Assembly (NCBI GenBank): GCA_016782825.1
Contig: JADHXT010000070.1
Span: 1 to 12,290, forward strand
DNA length: 12,290 nt
DNA from: Candidatus Brocadiia bacterium
GTDB taxonomy: Bacteria; Planctomycetota; PUPC01; DSUN01
Reading direction: 5' to 3'
The notes beneath the pieces are model-generated. The model ran no database searches. It worked only from the letters and a program-made list of their open reading frames with translations, and was not told the origin of the DNA. Each line of letters opens with the position of its first letter. Position 1 is the stretch's first letter. The position numbers and the translations under genes were made by a program. This document shows, piece by piece, positions 1 through 6,906 of the stretch.

Positions 1-150
1 GTCCACCTTGCGGTGCTTGTCGTCCGTGTAGTCGCGGATGTCCCACAGGCGCACGTCGAGGATACCCCGCTGGCGCGCAAGGCGCACGATGCTCTCGTCC
101 AAGTAGCCCTGGAACAGGCTCGGGAAGAGCGTGAGGATATCGATGCGCAT
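1..150 (-). CDS. trmD: tRNA (guanine-N1)-methyltransferase TrmD, N-terminal part, cut by window edge
   Basis: Only the first 50 codons lie in the window; the rest runs off the left edge. The protein begins MRIDILTLFPSLFQGYLDES, the characteristic TrmD N-terminus, followed by a stretch ending in RDYTDDKHRKVD, where the family has its conserved R-D-(Y/F)-T-x-D-K-H segment. TrmD is a SPOUT-family methyltransferase that uses S-adenosylmethionine to make m1G37 next to the anticodon of certain tRNAs, preventing +1 frameshifting. The ATG start at 150 has a GAGG ribosome-binding site about nine bases upstream. It lies 48 bases after the rpsP stop, so it is probably the next gene of the same operon. 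The usual partner rimM is absent between rpsP and trmD. Identification is firm despite truncation; nothing can be said of the C-terminal half. Confidence 0.95.
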   Translation of the reverse strand, partial: MRIDILTLFPSLFQGYLDESIVRLARQRGILDVRLWDIRDYTDDKHRKVD

Positions 151-198
151 GATCGCTTGCCTCGTGCGCGCGACGCCTGGGCGGGGGAGCGCGGTGCT

Positions 199-519
199 CT
201 ACGCCTCGGCGGCTTGGGCCTTCTTCTTGGCGCGCTTGCGGGCGCGGGTCTTGGCTCCACGGCTGCGGCTGTCCACGTAGATGCCGTTCTTCTTCAGGAT
301 GTTGCAGACGGCATCGGACGGCTTGGCGCCGAGTTCGAGCCAGTGGATGATGCGCTCGCGGTTGAGCGTCACCTTCTGGTCGTCGGCCTTGGCCGGGTCG
401 TAGCAGCCGAGCTGTTCGTCGAGCGCCTTGCCGTCGCGGGGGCAGCGCGAATCGAACGCAGCGATGCGGTACACCGGCAGGTGCGTGCGACCGAGTTTCT
501 TGAGTCGAAGTCGTACCAC
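199..519 (-). CDS. rpsP: 30S ribosomal protein S16
   Basis: This encodes about 106 residues matching S16, a small-subunit protein needed for 30S assembly. The N-terminus reads (M)VRLRLKKLGRTHLPVYRI, as in the family (M-V-x-I-R-L-x-R-x-G-x-x-x-x-P-x-Y-R-I). The body carries LDEQLGCYDP and the WLELGAKPSDAV segment typical of S16, and the tail is rich in Arg and Lys. I chose the GTG at 519 rather than the ATG at 528. The strong GGAGG at 529-533 touches the ATG with no spacer but sits nine bases from the GTG, and the GTG start gives exactly the canonical N-terminus. The gene starts 35 bases after the ffh stop and is followed 48 bases later by trmD. The ffh-rpsP-trmD neighbourhood is common in bacteria. 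Confidence 0.95.
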   Translation of the reverse strand: MVRLRLKKLGRTHLPVYRIAAFDSRCPRDGKALDEQLGCYDPAKADDQKVTLNRERIIHWLELGAKPSDAVCNILKKNGIYVDSRSRGAKTRARKRAKKKAQAAEA

Positions 520-528
520 GGATACCAT

Positions 529-533
529 CCTCC
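529..533 (-). promoter_or_regulatory. Shine-Dalgarno site that decides the rpsP start
   Basis: The sequence reads GGAGG on the minus strand. It is directly adjacent to an in-frame ATG (526-528) and nine bases from the in-frame GTG (517-519). Only the GTG has workable spacing, so the start three codons further in is preferred. Confidence 0.7.
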
Positions 534-554
534 GGGCGAAAGGGAGAAAAGGGG

Positions 555-1871
555 TTACATACCTCCGAAGCCGAGGAGGCCACGGCCTCGCCGGCGCATT
601 TGCTTCATCATCTTCTTCATCTGGCGAAACTGCTTGAGCAGCGCGTTCACATCCGACGCCTCGGCGCCCGACCCCGCGGCGATCCGGCGGCGGCGGCTGG
701 CGTCGATGAGGTCGGGTTTCGTGCGTTCCTGCTTGGTCATCGAGCGGATGATGGCCTGGATCTGGTCGAAGTCCTTCTCGTCCACGTCGTCCATGGGCCC
801 GAGGTTGCCGATGCCGGGGATCATGCCGAGGAGCTGCTTCACCGGCCCCATCTTGCGCACCTGCTCGAGCTGGGCGAGGAAGTCCTCGAGGTTGAACGAC
901 ACGTCCTTGAGCTTCTTCTGGAATTGAGCGGCCTGTTCCTGGTCGATCGTTTCCTGGGCCTTCTCGACGAGGGTGCGCACGTCGCCCATGCCCAGGATGC
1001 GGTCGGCCATCCGCTCGGGGTGGAAGGGTTCGAGGGCGTCGAGCTTCTCGCCGACGCCGGCAAACTTGATGGGCTTGCCGGTGACGGCCTTCACGCTGAG
1101 GGCGGCGCCGCCGCGGGCGTCGCCGTCGAGCATGGTGAGGATCACGCCGTCGAACTCGAGCTGGCTGTTGAATTCGGCGGCGCTGTTCACGGCGTCCTGG
1201 CCCGTCTGCGCGTTGCACACGAGCAGGATCTGGTCGGGCTTCACGCGGTCGGCGATCTCGCGCACCTCGGCCATCATGGCGTGGTCGATGTGCAGGCGGC
1301 CGGCGGTGTCGAGGATGACGGTGTCGAAGCCCTCCTTCTCCGCGTGGCGCAGAGCCTTCTTGCACGCGCGAGGCGGCGAGGCCTTGCGGTCGGCGAAGAC
1401 GGGGATGCCGAGCTCCTCTCCCACCTGCTCGAGCTGGTCCACGGCGGCGGGGCGCTGGAGGTCGGCGGCCACGAGCAGAGGGCGGCGCCCCTGCTTGCGG
1501 AGCAGTGCGGCCAGCTTGCCACACGTGGTGGTCTTGCCGTGGCCCTGGAGGCCGCACAGCATGATCACCGTGGGGCGCTCCTGGTTGGTGGGGATCGTGG
1601 AGTCGGCGACGCCCATGAGCTGGATGAGCTCGTCGTAGACGATCTTGACAACCTGCTGGCCGGGGGTGACCGACTTGATGACTTCCTGGCCGACGGCGCG
1701 CTCCTGCACCCGCTTAATGAAGTCGCGGGCCACCTTGAAGTTCACGTCGGCCTCGAGCAGGGCGGTGCGGACGGCGCGGAGTCCCTCGGCGATGCTCTTC
1801 TCATTGAGCTGCCCGCGGCTGGTGAAGGCCTTGAGGGCGTCTTTGAGGCGTTGGCTGAGGGACTCGAACAT
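555..1871 (-). CDS. ffh: Signal recognition particle protein Ffh (SRP54 GTPase)
   Basis: At 438 residues this is near the usual Ffh length, with an N-domain, GTPase G-domain and Met-rich M-domain. Ffh binds 4.5S RNA and signal sequences at the ribosome and delivers nascent membrane proteins to FtsY. Visible motifs are the P-loop GLQGHGKTT (107-115), DTAGRLHID (188-196), the GDARGG stretch (250-255), VTGKPIKFAGVGEKLDALEP (263-282), the RNA-binding SRRRRIAAGSG (392-402), and a C-terminal Met/Arg tail. Three positions depart from what I know of the family: His for Ser/Ala in the P-loop (111), VCNAQTGQ where V-x-D-A-x-x-G-Q is usual (Asn220), and TMLD for the guanine-recognising TKLD (Met247). 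The reading frame is intact and the M-domain is normal, so it looks functional. The ATG at 1871 has AAGGA about ten bases upstream and lies six bases after the murA stop, indicating cotranscription. Confidence 0.96.
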   Translation of the reverse strand: MFESLSQRLKDALKAFTSRGQLNEKSIAEGLRAVRTALLEADVNFKVARDFIKRVQERAVGQEVIKSVTPGQQVVKIVYDELIQLMGVADSTIPTNQERPTVIMLCGLQGHGKTTTCGKLAALLRKQGRRPLLVAADLQRPAAVDQLEQVGEELGIPVFADRKASPPRACKKALRHAEKEGFDTVILDTAGRLHIDHAMMAEVREIADRVKPDQILLVCNAQTGQDAVNSAAEFNSQLEFDGVILTMLDGDARGGAALSVKAVTGKPIKFAGVGEKLDALEPFHPERMADRILGMGDVRTLVEKAQETIDQEQAAQFQKKLKDVSFNLEDFLAQLEQVRKMGPVKQLLGMIPGIGNLGPMDDVDEKDFDQIQAIIRSMTKQERTKPDLIDASRRRRIAAGSGAEASDVNALLKQFRQMKKMMKQMRRRGRGLLGFGGM

Positions 1872-1877
1872 GGTCGG

Positions 1878-3179
1878 CTAGTCCTTGGGCTTGTTCGTCG
1901 GTTCTTGGCCGTCGTCGTAGCGGCGGATGTCGGCGCCGATCGCTCGCAGGCGTTCCTCGATGCGTTCGTAGCCGCGGTCGAGGTGGTACACGCGGCTGAG
2001 TTCGGTGGTGCCTTGGGCCACGAGGCCGGCGAGGATGAGCGAGGCGCTGGCGCGGAGGTCCGAGGCCATCACCTGGGCACCCGAGAGGGCCGGCACGCCA
2101 TGCACGATCACTGCCGCGCCTTCCTTGTGGAGCACGGCGCCCATGCGCTGGAGTTCGGGCACGTGCATGAAGCGGTCGGGGTAGATCTTCTCGGTCACCA
2201 CGCTGATGCCGTCGGCGATGCAGAGCATGGCCATGAGCTGGGCCTGCACGTCGGTGGGCACGCCGGGATAGGGGAGGGTGGTGACGTCGACGGGGGTGAG
2301 CTTGTCGGGGCCGACCACGCGGCAGGCGTCGTGGCCGAGGGGGGTGACCTCGGCTCCGGCCCGGCGCAGGATATCGGCCACGGCGCCCAGGTGCTCGAGG
2401 CGGATGTTTTCGATGACTACGTTGCCGCGGGTCATGGCGGCGGCCACCATGAAGGTGGCGGCCTCGATGCGGTCGGGGATGATGGTGTGGCGGGTGCCGC
2501 GCAGGCTGCGGACGCCCTTGATGCGCATCGTGGGCGAGCCGGCGCCCTCGATGGAGGCGCCCATGTTGGTGAGGAAGAGCGCCAGGTCGGCGATCTCGGG
2601 CTCGCAGGCGGCGCTCTCGATGACAGTGACGCCATCGGCGAGTGCCGCGGCCATCAGGGTGTTGGCGGTGCCGAGCACGGTGGAGCCGAAGGGGCCGCCG
2701 AGGAATATGCTGGAGCCGCGCAGGCCGTCGGCGGCCGAGGCCACCACGTAGCCGTGCTCGATGGTGGTGGCGGCGCCGAGGGCCTCGAGGCCCTTGCGGT
2801 GCAGGTCGATGGGGCGCACGCCGATGGCACAGCCGCCGGGCAGCGAGACCCGTGCCTGGCCGCGCCGGGCCACGAGCGGGCCGAGAACGCAGATCGAGCC
2901 GCGCATCTGGCGCACCAGATCGTAGGGCGCCGTCACGGGCTCGTGGTCCACCACTTCGAGGGTGATCGAGGCGTTGCCATCCCGTTCGTGCCGCACGCCC
3001 AGCGTTTCGAGCACCTTGATGAGGGTGTGCACGTCGACCACATCGGGCAAGCTGTCGATGGCGCTGGGGCCATCGGCGAGCAGCGAGGCGGCCATGATGG
3101 GCAGGGCGGCGTTCTTGGCACCGTTCACGCGGATGGTGCCTTCGAGGCGCGCTCCGCCCTGGATCGCGATCTTGTCCAC
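1878..3179 (-). CDS. murA: UDP-N-acetylglucosamine 1-carboxyvinyltransferase MurA
   Basis: This 433-residue protein is MurA, the cytoplasmic enzyme that transfers enolpyruvate from phosphoenolpyruvate to UDP-GlcNAc in the first committed step of peptidoglycan synthesis. The sequence shows RVNGAKNAALP with the conserved Lys22-Asn23, MRGSICVLGPLVAR (92-105), the active-site loop SLPGGCAIGVRPIDLH with Cys117 (equivalent to E. coli Cys115, the fosfomycin target), the general-base region PGVPTDVQAQ with Asp310, and the C-terminal HLDRGYERIEERLRAIGA. Because the catalytic Cys is present, fosfomycin sensitivity at the target would be expected (inference). The start is GTG at 3179, supported by an AGAGG-type site nine bases upstream and by alignment of NGAKN at the usual distance. 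It follows prmC after about 100 bases and precedes ffh by six. Confidence 0.97.
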   Translation of the reverse strand: MDKIAIQGGARLEGTIRVNGAKNAALPIMAASLLADGPSAIDSLPDVVDVHTLIKVLETLGVRHERDGNASITLEVVDHEPVTAPYDLVRQMRGSICVLGPLVARRGQARVSLPGGCAIGVRPIDLHRKGLEALGAATTIEHGYVVASAADGLRGSSIFLGGPFGSTVLGTANTLMAAALADGVTVIESAACEPEIADLALFLTNMGASIEGAGSPTMRIKGVRSLRGTRHTIIPDRIEAATFMVAAAMTRGNVVIENIRLEHLGAVADILRRAGAEVTPLGHDACRVVGPDKLTPVDVTTLPYPGVPTDVQAQLMAMLCIADGISVVTEKIYPDRFMHVPELQRMGAVLHKEGAAVIVHGVPALSGAQVMASDLRASASLILAGLVAQGTTELSRVYHLDRGYERIEERLRAIGADIRRYDDGQEPTNKPKD

Positions 3180-3279
3180 AGCCTCTATCCTCTCTCACGA
3201 GCGTTCGGAGCCCCTTGCGGCTCGGGGGGCCGCGCAAAATACGGGGCGCCGGGGATTGGGCTCTCTGCCCGCTCGCGCG

Positions 3280-4167
3280 TCACGCTTTCTTCTGCATCGA
3301 GACGATGCGGTCGAGGCCCTGGAAGTCGGGCGACACGTCCACCGTCTCGTAGTCTCCTGTCTGCTCCGCCAGTTGGCGGACGGCGGGTCCCTGGCTCGCG
3401 CCGATTTCGACGAAGAGCCAGCCGCCGGGCTTCAGCCACGCCGGGGCGCCTGCAACGATCACCCGCAGGGCGTCCAGGCCATCGTCGCCGCCGTCGAGCG
3501 CGAGGCGGGGCTCGTGCTCGCGCACCTCAGGCATCGTGGCGGCCAGTTCCGCCCGTGCCACGTAGGGCGGATTGCTCACCACCACGTCGCACGTCACACC
3601 GTCGCTCAGTGCATCGAACCAGTTGCCGTGCAGAAAAGTGATCCGCTCGGCGAGCTGGTGGCGTTGGGCATTGACCCGCGCCAGCTCCAGGGCCTCGACG
3701 CTCGCGTCCACGGCCAGCACCCGTGCCTGCGGGCGTTGCGAGGCGAGGGCGATGGCCACGGCACCACTGCCCGTGCCGAGGTCGGCCACCAAGGCATCCT
3801 GGCCTTCGGGCAGCGCCTGGAGGGCGCGCTCGACGAGCAGCTCCGTTTCCGGCCGCGGGATCAGCACGCTGGGCGTCACGGCGAGCGAGAGGGAGTAGAA
3901 CTCCGTTTCGCCGATGAGGTACTTGGCCGGCACTCGCTGGCCGCGCTGCTTCACCCACTGGCGAAAGCGGGCGAGGGCGTCGGGCGGCGGCACGTCGTCG
4001 TAGCGGGCGTAGAGCTCGATGCGGCGACAGCCCATGGCCGTGGCCAGCAGCAGCTCGGCGTCGAGCCGCGCCGTGTCGATGCCTTTGCTTTCAAAGAACT
4101 GTGTCGTCCACCCCAGGAGCTTGAGCGTGGTCCATGGCCCCTGGTGTGACTCGTGCGCCTGGCTCAT
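3280..4167 (-). CDS. prmC: Release factor glutamine methyltransferase PrmC
   Basis: This 295-residue protein methylates the Gln of the GGQ motif in release factors 1 and 2 using S-adenosylmethionine, which raises termination efficiency. An N-terminal helical substrate-binding part (about 10-100) includes LDAELLLATAMGC. The Rossmann methyltransferase part carries VLIPRPETELLVE (101-113), the SAM-binding DLGTGSGAVAIALA (129-142) and the hallmark NPPYVARAEL (199-208), in which NPPY contacts the target glutamine. The C-terminal part has LDGGDDGLDALR and GGWLFVEIGASQG. The ATG at 4167 directly follows the prfA stop codon with no intervening base (TGAATG), so translation is probably coupled to that of its own substrate, RF1. 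Its stop is separated from the murA start by 100 bases that contain only weak inverted repeats and no convincing terminator. Confidence 0.97.
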   Translation of the reverse strand: MSQAHESHQGPWTTLKLLGWTTQFFESKGIDTARLDAELLLATAMGCRRIELYARYDDVPPPDALARFRQWVKQRGQRVPAKYLIGETEFYSLSLAVTPSVLIPRPETELLVERALQALPEGQDALVADLGTGSGAVAIALASQRPQARVLAVDASVEALELARVNAQRHQLAERITFLHGNWFDALSDGVTCDVVVSNPPYVARAELAATMPEVREHEPRLALDGGDDGLDALRVIVAGAPAWLKPGGWLFVEIGASQGPAVRQLAEQTGDYETVDVSPDFQGLDRIVSMQKKA

Positions 4168-5253
4168 TCACAACTCGCTGAGCCGTTGCAGTTTCTCGTG
4201 CTCGAGCAGCGGGTCGATCACCTGATCGAGCGCGCCCATCATGATTTCTTCCAGGTGGTAGATGGTGAGGTTGATCCGATGGTCGTTGAAGCGGTTTTCG
4301 GGGAAGTTGTAGGTGCGGATGCGTTCGCTGCGGTCGCCGGAGCCCACCTGTGAGCGGCGGAGCTCGCCACGAGCTTCAGCCTTCTGGGCGCGCCGCTGTT
4401 CGTAGAGACGCGAGCGGAGGATGCGGAGGGCCTTGGCTCGGTTCTTGTGCTGCGACCGCTCGTCCTGCATGGACACCACGATGCCGCTGGGCGCGTGGGT
4501 GAGGCGGACGGCCGAGCTGGTCTTGTTCACGCCCTGGCCGCCGGGGCCGGAGGAGCGGAAGATGTCCCATGCAAGGTCGTCGGGATTGATCTCCACGTCC
4601 ACCTCTTCGGCGGCGGGGAGGACGGCGACGGTGACGGCCGAGGTGTGGCGGCGGCCGCTGGTCTCGGTGGCCGGGATGCGCTGCACGCGGTGCACGCCGC
4701 TCTCGTGGCGCAGGCGCTTGAACACGTCGTCGCCTTCGACGGCGAAGGTGATTTCCTTGAATCCGCCGAGGTCGGTGGGGTGCGACTCCATTGCCTCGAG
4801 CTTCCAGCCTCGGGCCTCGGCATACTTCTGGTACATCCGGAAGAGGTCGGCGACGAAGAGGCCCGCTTCGTCGCCGCCGGTGCCGGCGCGGATTTCCACG
4901 ATGGCGTCGCGGGCAGTGTCCTCGTCGTCGGTGGCGACGAGCTCGCGGATTGCCTCCTCGGAGGCGGCGATGCTTCCGGTGACCGTGTCGAGCTCCTCCG
5001 GGGCCAGCTCGCGGAGCTCGGGGTCGTCGCCGTTGGTCTCATCGAGCACCGACTGGGCCTGGCCGACCTGATCGAGCAATTGGCACAGCCCATTGTAGCG
5101 CGACACGAACTTGCCGAGCGAGCCGAACTCCTTGCTGTAGGCGCGCAGTCTGTCAGGGTTGCTGGCCACCTCGGGGGTGGCGAGCGACTCCTGGAGCTCG
5201 GCGTGGCGTGCACGCATGCTCTCGAGTTTGTCCACGATGCCTTGGCTCAGCAT
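4168..5253 (-). CDS. prfA: Peptide chain release factor 1
   Basis: This 361-residue class I release factor reads UAA and UAG stop codons and triggers peptide release. It is RF1 rather than RF2 because the codon-recognition loop reads RIPATETSGRRHTS, with the P-A-T tripeptide at 194-196 instead of RF2's SPF. The catalytic GGQ is at 238-240 inside RSSGPGGQGVNKT. Further family blocks are EIRAGTGGDEAGLFVADLFR (120-139), DERSQHKNRAKAL and GDRSERIRTYNFPENR. The gene starts with ATG at 5253, preceded by GAGG seven bases upstream. It follows rpmE by 98 bases and abuts prmC, which modifies its GGQ glutamine. The rpmE-prfA-prmC order is widespread in bacteria. No internal frameshift site or other oddity was seen. 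Confidence 0.98.
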   Translation of the reverse strand: MLSQGIVDKLESMRARHAELQESLATPEVASNPDRLRAYSKEFGSLGKFVSRYNGLCQLLDQVGQAQSVLDETNGDDPELRELAPEELDTVTGSIAASEEAIRELVATDDEDTARDAIVEIRAGTGGDEAGLFVADLFRMYQKYAEARGWKLEAMESHPTDLGGFKEITFAVEGDDVFKRLRHESGVHRVQRIPATETSGRRHTSAVTVAVLPAAEEVDVEINPDDLAWDIFRSSGPGGQGVNKTSSAVRLTHAPSGIVVSMQDERSQHKNRAKALRILRSRLYEQRRAQKAEARGELRRSQVGSGDRSERIRTYNFPENRFNDHRINLTIYHLEEIMMGALDQVIDPLLEHEKLQRLSEL

Positions 5254-5351
5254 GACTCAGCCTCTGCGCCACGTGCATGGCGGCGGGCAAAAAACATGGC
5301 CCCACCGTCGCGACCGGCGATGGAAGCCATGGGATCTCCGGGTGCCTGGGG

Positions 5352-5600
5352 CTACTGTGCCTCGGCGCTGCCGTCGGCGGACTCGGCGCCTGCCGCTTGC
5401 TTGCTCAAGCCGTAGCGACGCTGGAACCGCTCGACGCGGCCGGCGGTGTCCACGAACTTCTGCTTGCCGGTGTAGAACGGATGGCACATGGAGCACACCT
5501 CGACGTTGATCTTCGCTCGCGTGGACCGCGTGACGAAGCTACTGCCGCAACCGCACGTGACGGTGCACTCGACATATTCGGGATGGATGCCGTCTTTCAT
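5352..5600 (-). CDS. rpmE: 50S ribosomal protein L31, zinc-binding type
   Basis: This 82-residue protein is bacterial L31, part of the intersubunit bridge region of the 50S subunit. It starts MKDGIHPEYVECTVTCGCGS and continues with VCSMCHPFYTGKQKFVDTAG, both typical. Cys16, Cys18, Cys36 and Cys39 form the four-cysteine set of the zinc-containing (C+) type, as opposed to the cysteine-free paralogue made under zinc limitation. The family core ends near residue 65; the last 17 residues are an Ala/Ser/Glu-rich extension. The ATG at 5600 fits the family start, with GGAG about ten bases upstream. It is the first gene after the promoter at 5652-5679, with a leader of roughly 45 bases, and heads the probable rpmE-prfA-prmC-murA-ffh-rpsP-trmD operon. 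Confidence 0.97.
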   Translation of the reverse strand: MKDGIHPEYVECTVTCGCGSSFVTRSTRAKINVEVCSMCHPFYTGKQKFVDTAGRVERFQRRYGLSKQAAGAESADGSAEAQ

Positions 5601-5651
5601 CCTGATCGATCTCCAGGGTGGCGCTGCTGCGAGATAACCGTAAACCTCTAT

Positions 5652-5679
5652 ATTATAGCAGAATAGGCCTGTAACGCAA
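5652..5679 (-). promoter_or_regulatory. Sigma70-type promoter of the rpmE operon
   Basis: On the minus strand there is TTGCGT (5674-5679), a 16-base spacer, and a perfect TATAAT (5652-5657). The local AT-rich patch stands out in otherwise GC-rich DNA. Transcription would begin near 5645, about 45 bases before the rpmE ATG. It is the only strong promoter I see ahead of the seven-gene run that follows. Confidence 0.75.
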
Positions 5680-5793
5680 GCGAAGCGAAGCAGCAACGGC
5701 ACAGGGCCGCACGGCCCCCGGCGCGCCCGTACGCTGGGCGCAAAGCCATCGCTGTCTGATGGACGGAAGGCTGTGCGAGGCCGGCGGGGGCTT

Positions 5794-6699
5794 CTACGAG
5801 CCGATCGTGGGGATCAGGATGCGCTGGCCCGCCCTCAGGGAGCCCGGGTCCTTGGGGTTGCGCAGCCGCGAGCGGTTGTGCTCGTAGAGCTTCGGCCACA
5901 GGGTGCCGTTCTTGTAAACGTCAAGGGCGATCTGGTAGAAGTTGTCGCCCTTCTTGACGAGGTAAGACGTGCCTGACGAAGCAGTTGGGGACGTGGGCCT
6001 GGCCGCGGTGGCCGTGGGCGGCTTGGCGGTGGGCTTGGCCGTGGTGGCCGGCGTGGATGGGGCCTTGGGCGTGGCTTTGGCTGCGGCCGTTGGCGCGGGG
6101 ACGCCTGGGAGCGCGGGGATGACGAGCTTCGTGTCCACAAAGAGCTTCTCGGGCGGGACGTCTTTGTTGGCGGCATGGATGTGGCGCCACAGCGTGGCTT
6201 TGCCGTAGTGCTTCCGAGCAATGCTGCTGTAGGTGTCGCCTTTCACCACCACGTGTGTGGCCAGAGGAGGGGGCTTGACGCCGGCGCTCGGGGCCGGGGC
6301 GGCGGGGCGACGGGCAGCGGCGGGCGACGTGGCGGCGGCTCTCCCGCCTGACAGCGCGACGGGCGGCGGCTCGGGTGGGGGCGGGACGTGTACCACCGTA
6401 GCGGTGTCTCCCCACTCGAAGCTGGGCCGGTCGGCGGAGCCGGGCACGGCGGCGCCACGGGGCTGGACGGCGCCGGCGCGCAAGGGCGCGCTCCCGGGGG
6501 AGCGCGCGGGTGCGGCGACCGCTGCACGTGCCGTGTCGGCGGATGGCGGAGGCACGGCGCGGCGGGCGGCCACGGCGGCGTCGGGGCCGGGCTGGTCGAG
6601 GATGATGTCCTCGGGTGTGGGGCTCCTGCCCCAGATGATCACCACGAGAACCATGAGCGCAAGAATCACGAAGAAGGCGAATCGCGCGTCCCTGTACAC
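5794..6699 (-). CDS. Membrane-anchored protein with two LysM domains
   Basis: This 301-residue protein has a short N-terminus (MYRDARF) and one hydrophobic segment (about 8-23) that should act as an uncleaved anchor with the remainder outside the cytoplasm. Residues 40-145 form an Ala/Pro-rich linker of low complexity. LysM domain 1 spans about 148-197 (VVKGDTYSSIARKHYG, LWRHIHAAN, KLVIPAL). A second Ala/Pro/Thr linker (198-243) leads to LysM domain 2 at about 244-298 (YLVKKGDNFYQIALDVYKNG, LWPKLYEHN, GQRILIPTI). LysM domains bind N-acetylglucosamine-containing glycans, so binding peptidoglycan from the inner membrane is likely. No catalytic domain is present. The GTG start at 6699 is backed by a strong AAGGAG seven bases upstream. 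The gene has its own promoter (6816-6844) and no operon partner. Its exact role is unknown. Confidence 0.85.
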   Translation of the reverse strand: MYRDARFAFFVILALMVLVVIIWGRSPTPEDIILDQPGPDAAVAARRAVPPPSADTARAAVAAPARSPGSAPLRAGAVQPRGAAVPGSADRPSFEWGDTATVVHVPPPPEPPPVALSGGRAAATSPAAARRPAAPAPSAGVKPPPLATHVVVKGDTYSSIARKHYGKATLWRHIHAANKDVPPEKLFVDTKLVIPALPGVPAPTAAAKATPKAPSTPATTAKPTAKPPTATAARPTSPTASSGTSYLVKKGDNFYQIALDVYKNGTLWPKLYEHNRSRLRNPKDPGSLRAGQRILIPTIGS

Positions 6700-6781
6700 C
6701 GTTGGACTCCTTACCCTCAGAGCATGGCTCGAGCCACGTACATACTAACAGATCACTTCGGTGACGGGGAATGCGTTGGAA

Positions 6782-6800
6782 TCAGGCGTGGAACGCCTGA
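6782..6800. promoter_or_regulatory. Perfect 8-bp inverted repeat in the leader of the LysM gene
   Basis: The arms TCAGGCGT (6782-6789) and ACGCCTGA (6793-6800) are separated by only three bases. The repeat begins about nine bases downstream of the predicted transcription start near 6809. It would form a stable hairpin at the 5' end of the LysM mRNA, or act as an operator for a dimeric regulator just past the start site. No U-tract follows, so it is not an obvious terminator. Confidence 0.45.
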
Positions 6801-6815
6801 CGGGGAGGTGCCCAT

Positions 6816-6844
6816 ACTATAGCCGACGCGAGTCGCGATGTCAA
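6816..6844 (-). promoter_or_regulatory. Consensus sigma70 promoter of the LysM gene
   Basis: On the minus strand the -35 is a perfect TTGACA (6839-6844), the spacer is 17 bases and the -10 is TATAGT (6816-6821). The predicted start is near 6809, leaving a leader of about 110 bases before the GTG at 6699. A run of six A on the same strand (6858-6863) falls at roughly -49 to -54, where a distal UP element would lie. Confidence 0.75.
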
Positions 6845-6845
6845 G

Positions 6846-6863
6846 CCGCAAATGCGGTTTTTT
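6846..6863 (+). terminator. Short terminator-like hairpin with T-run, plus-strand sense
   Basis: On the plus strand CCGC (6846-6849), an AAAT loop and GCGG (6854-6857) are followed by six T (6858-6863). The stem is only four or five pairs and no plus-strand gene precedes it, so it may simply be the palindrome plus A-tract upstream of the LysM promoter. On the minus strand, the sense of lgt, no T-run follows the stem. Confidence 0.25.
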
Positions 6864-6906
6864 CTTGAGGAGTAGGTGTTGTGGTTGGGGGAGGCCGCGG
6901 CGGGCC

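Noticed and set aside
199..1557. Long minus-strand frame that includes S16 at its end
   Set aside because: Upstream of residue VRLRLKKLG it is Arg/Pro/His-rich and lies out of frame inside ffh; only the S16 part is real.
3180..3279. Terminator or promoter between prmC and murA
   Set aside because: Only short GC-rich inverted repeats are present, with no T-run and no recognisable -35/-10 pair; read-through is more likely.
600..3641. Very long plus-strand open frame of about 1000 codons opposite ffh and murA
   Set aside because: It is a mirror of two highly conserved minus-strand genes; its translation is His/Val/Gly/Ala-rich with no family motifs, as expected in GC-rich DNA.
5704..5717. GGGCC/GGCCC stem between the LysM gene and rpmE as a terminator
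   Set aside because: The stem is only five pairs and no T-run follows on the minus strand.
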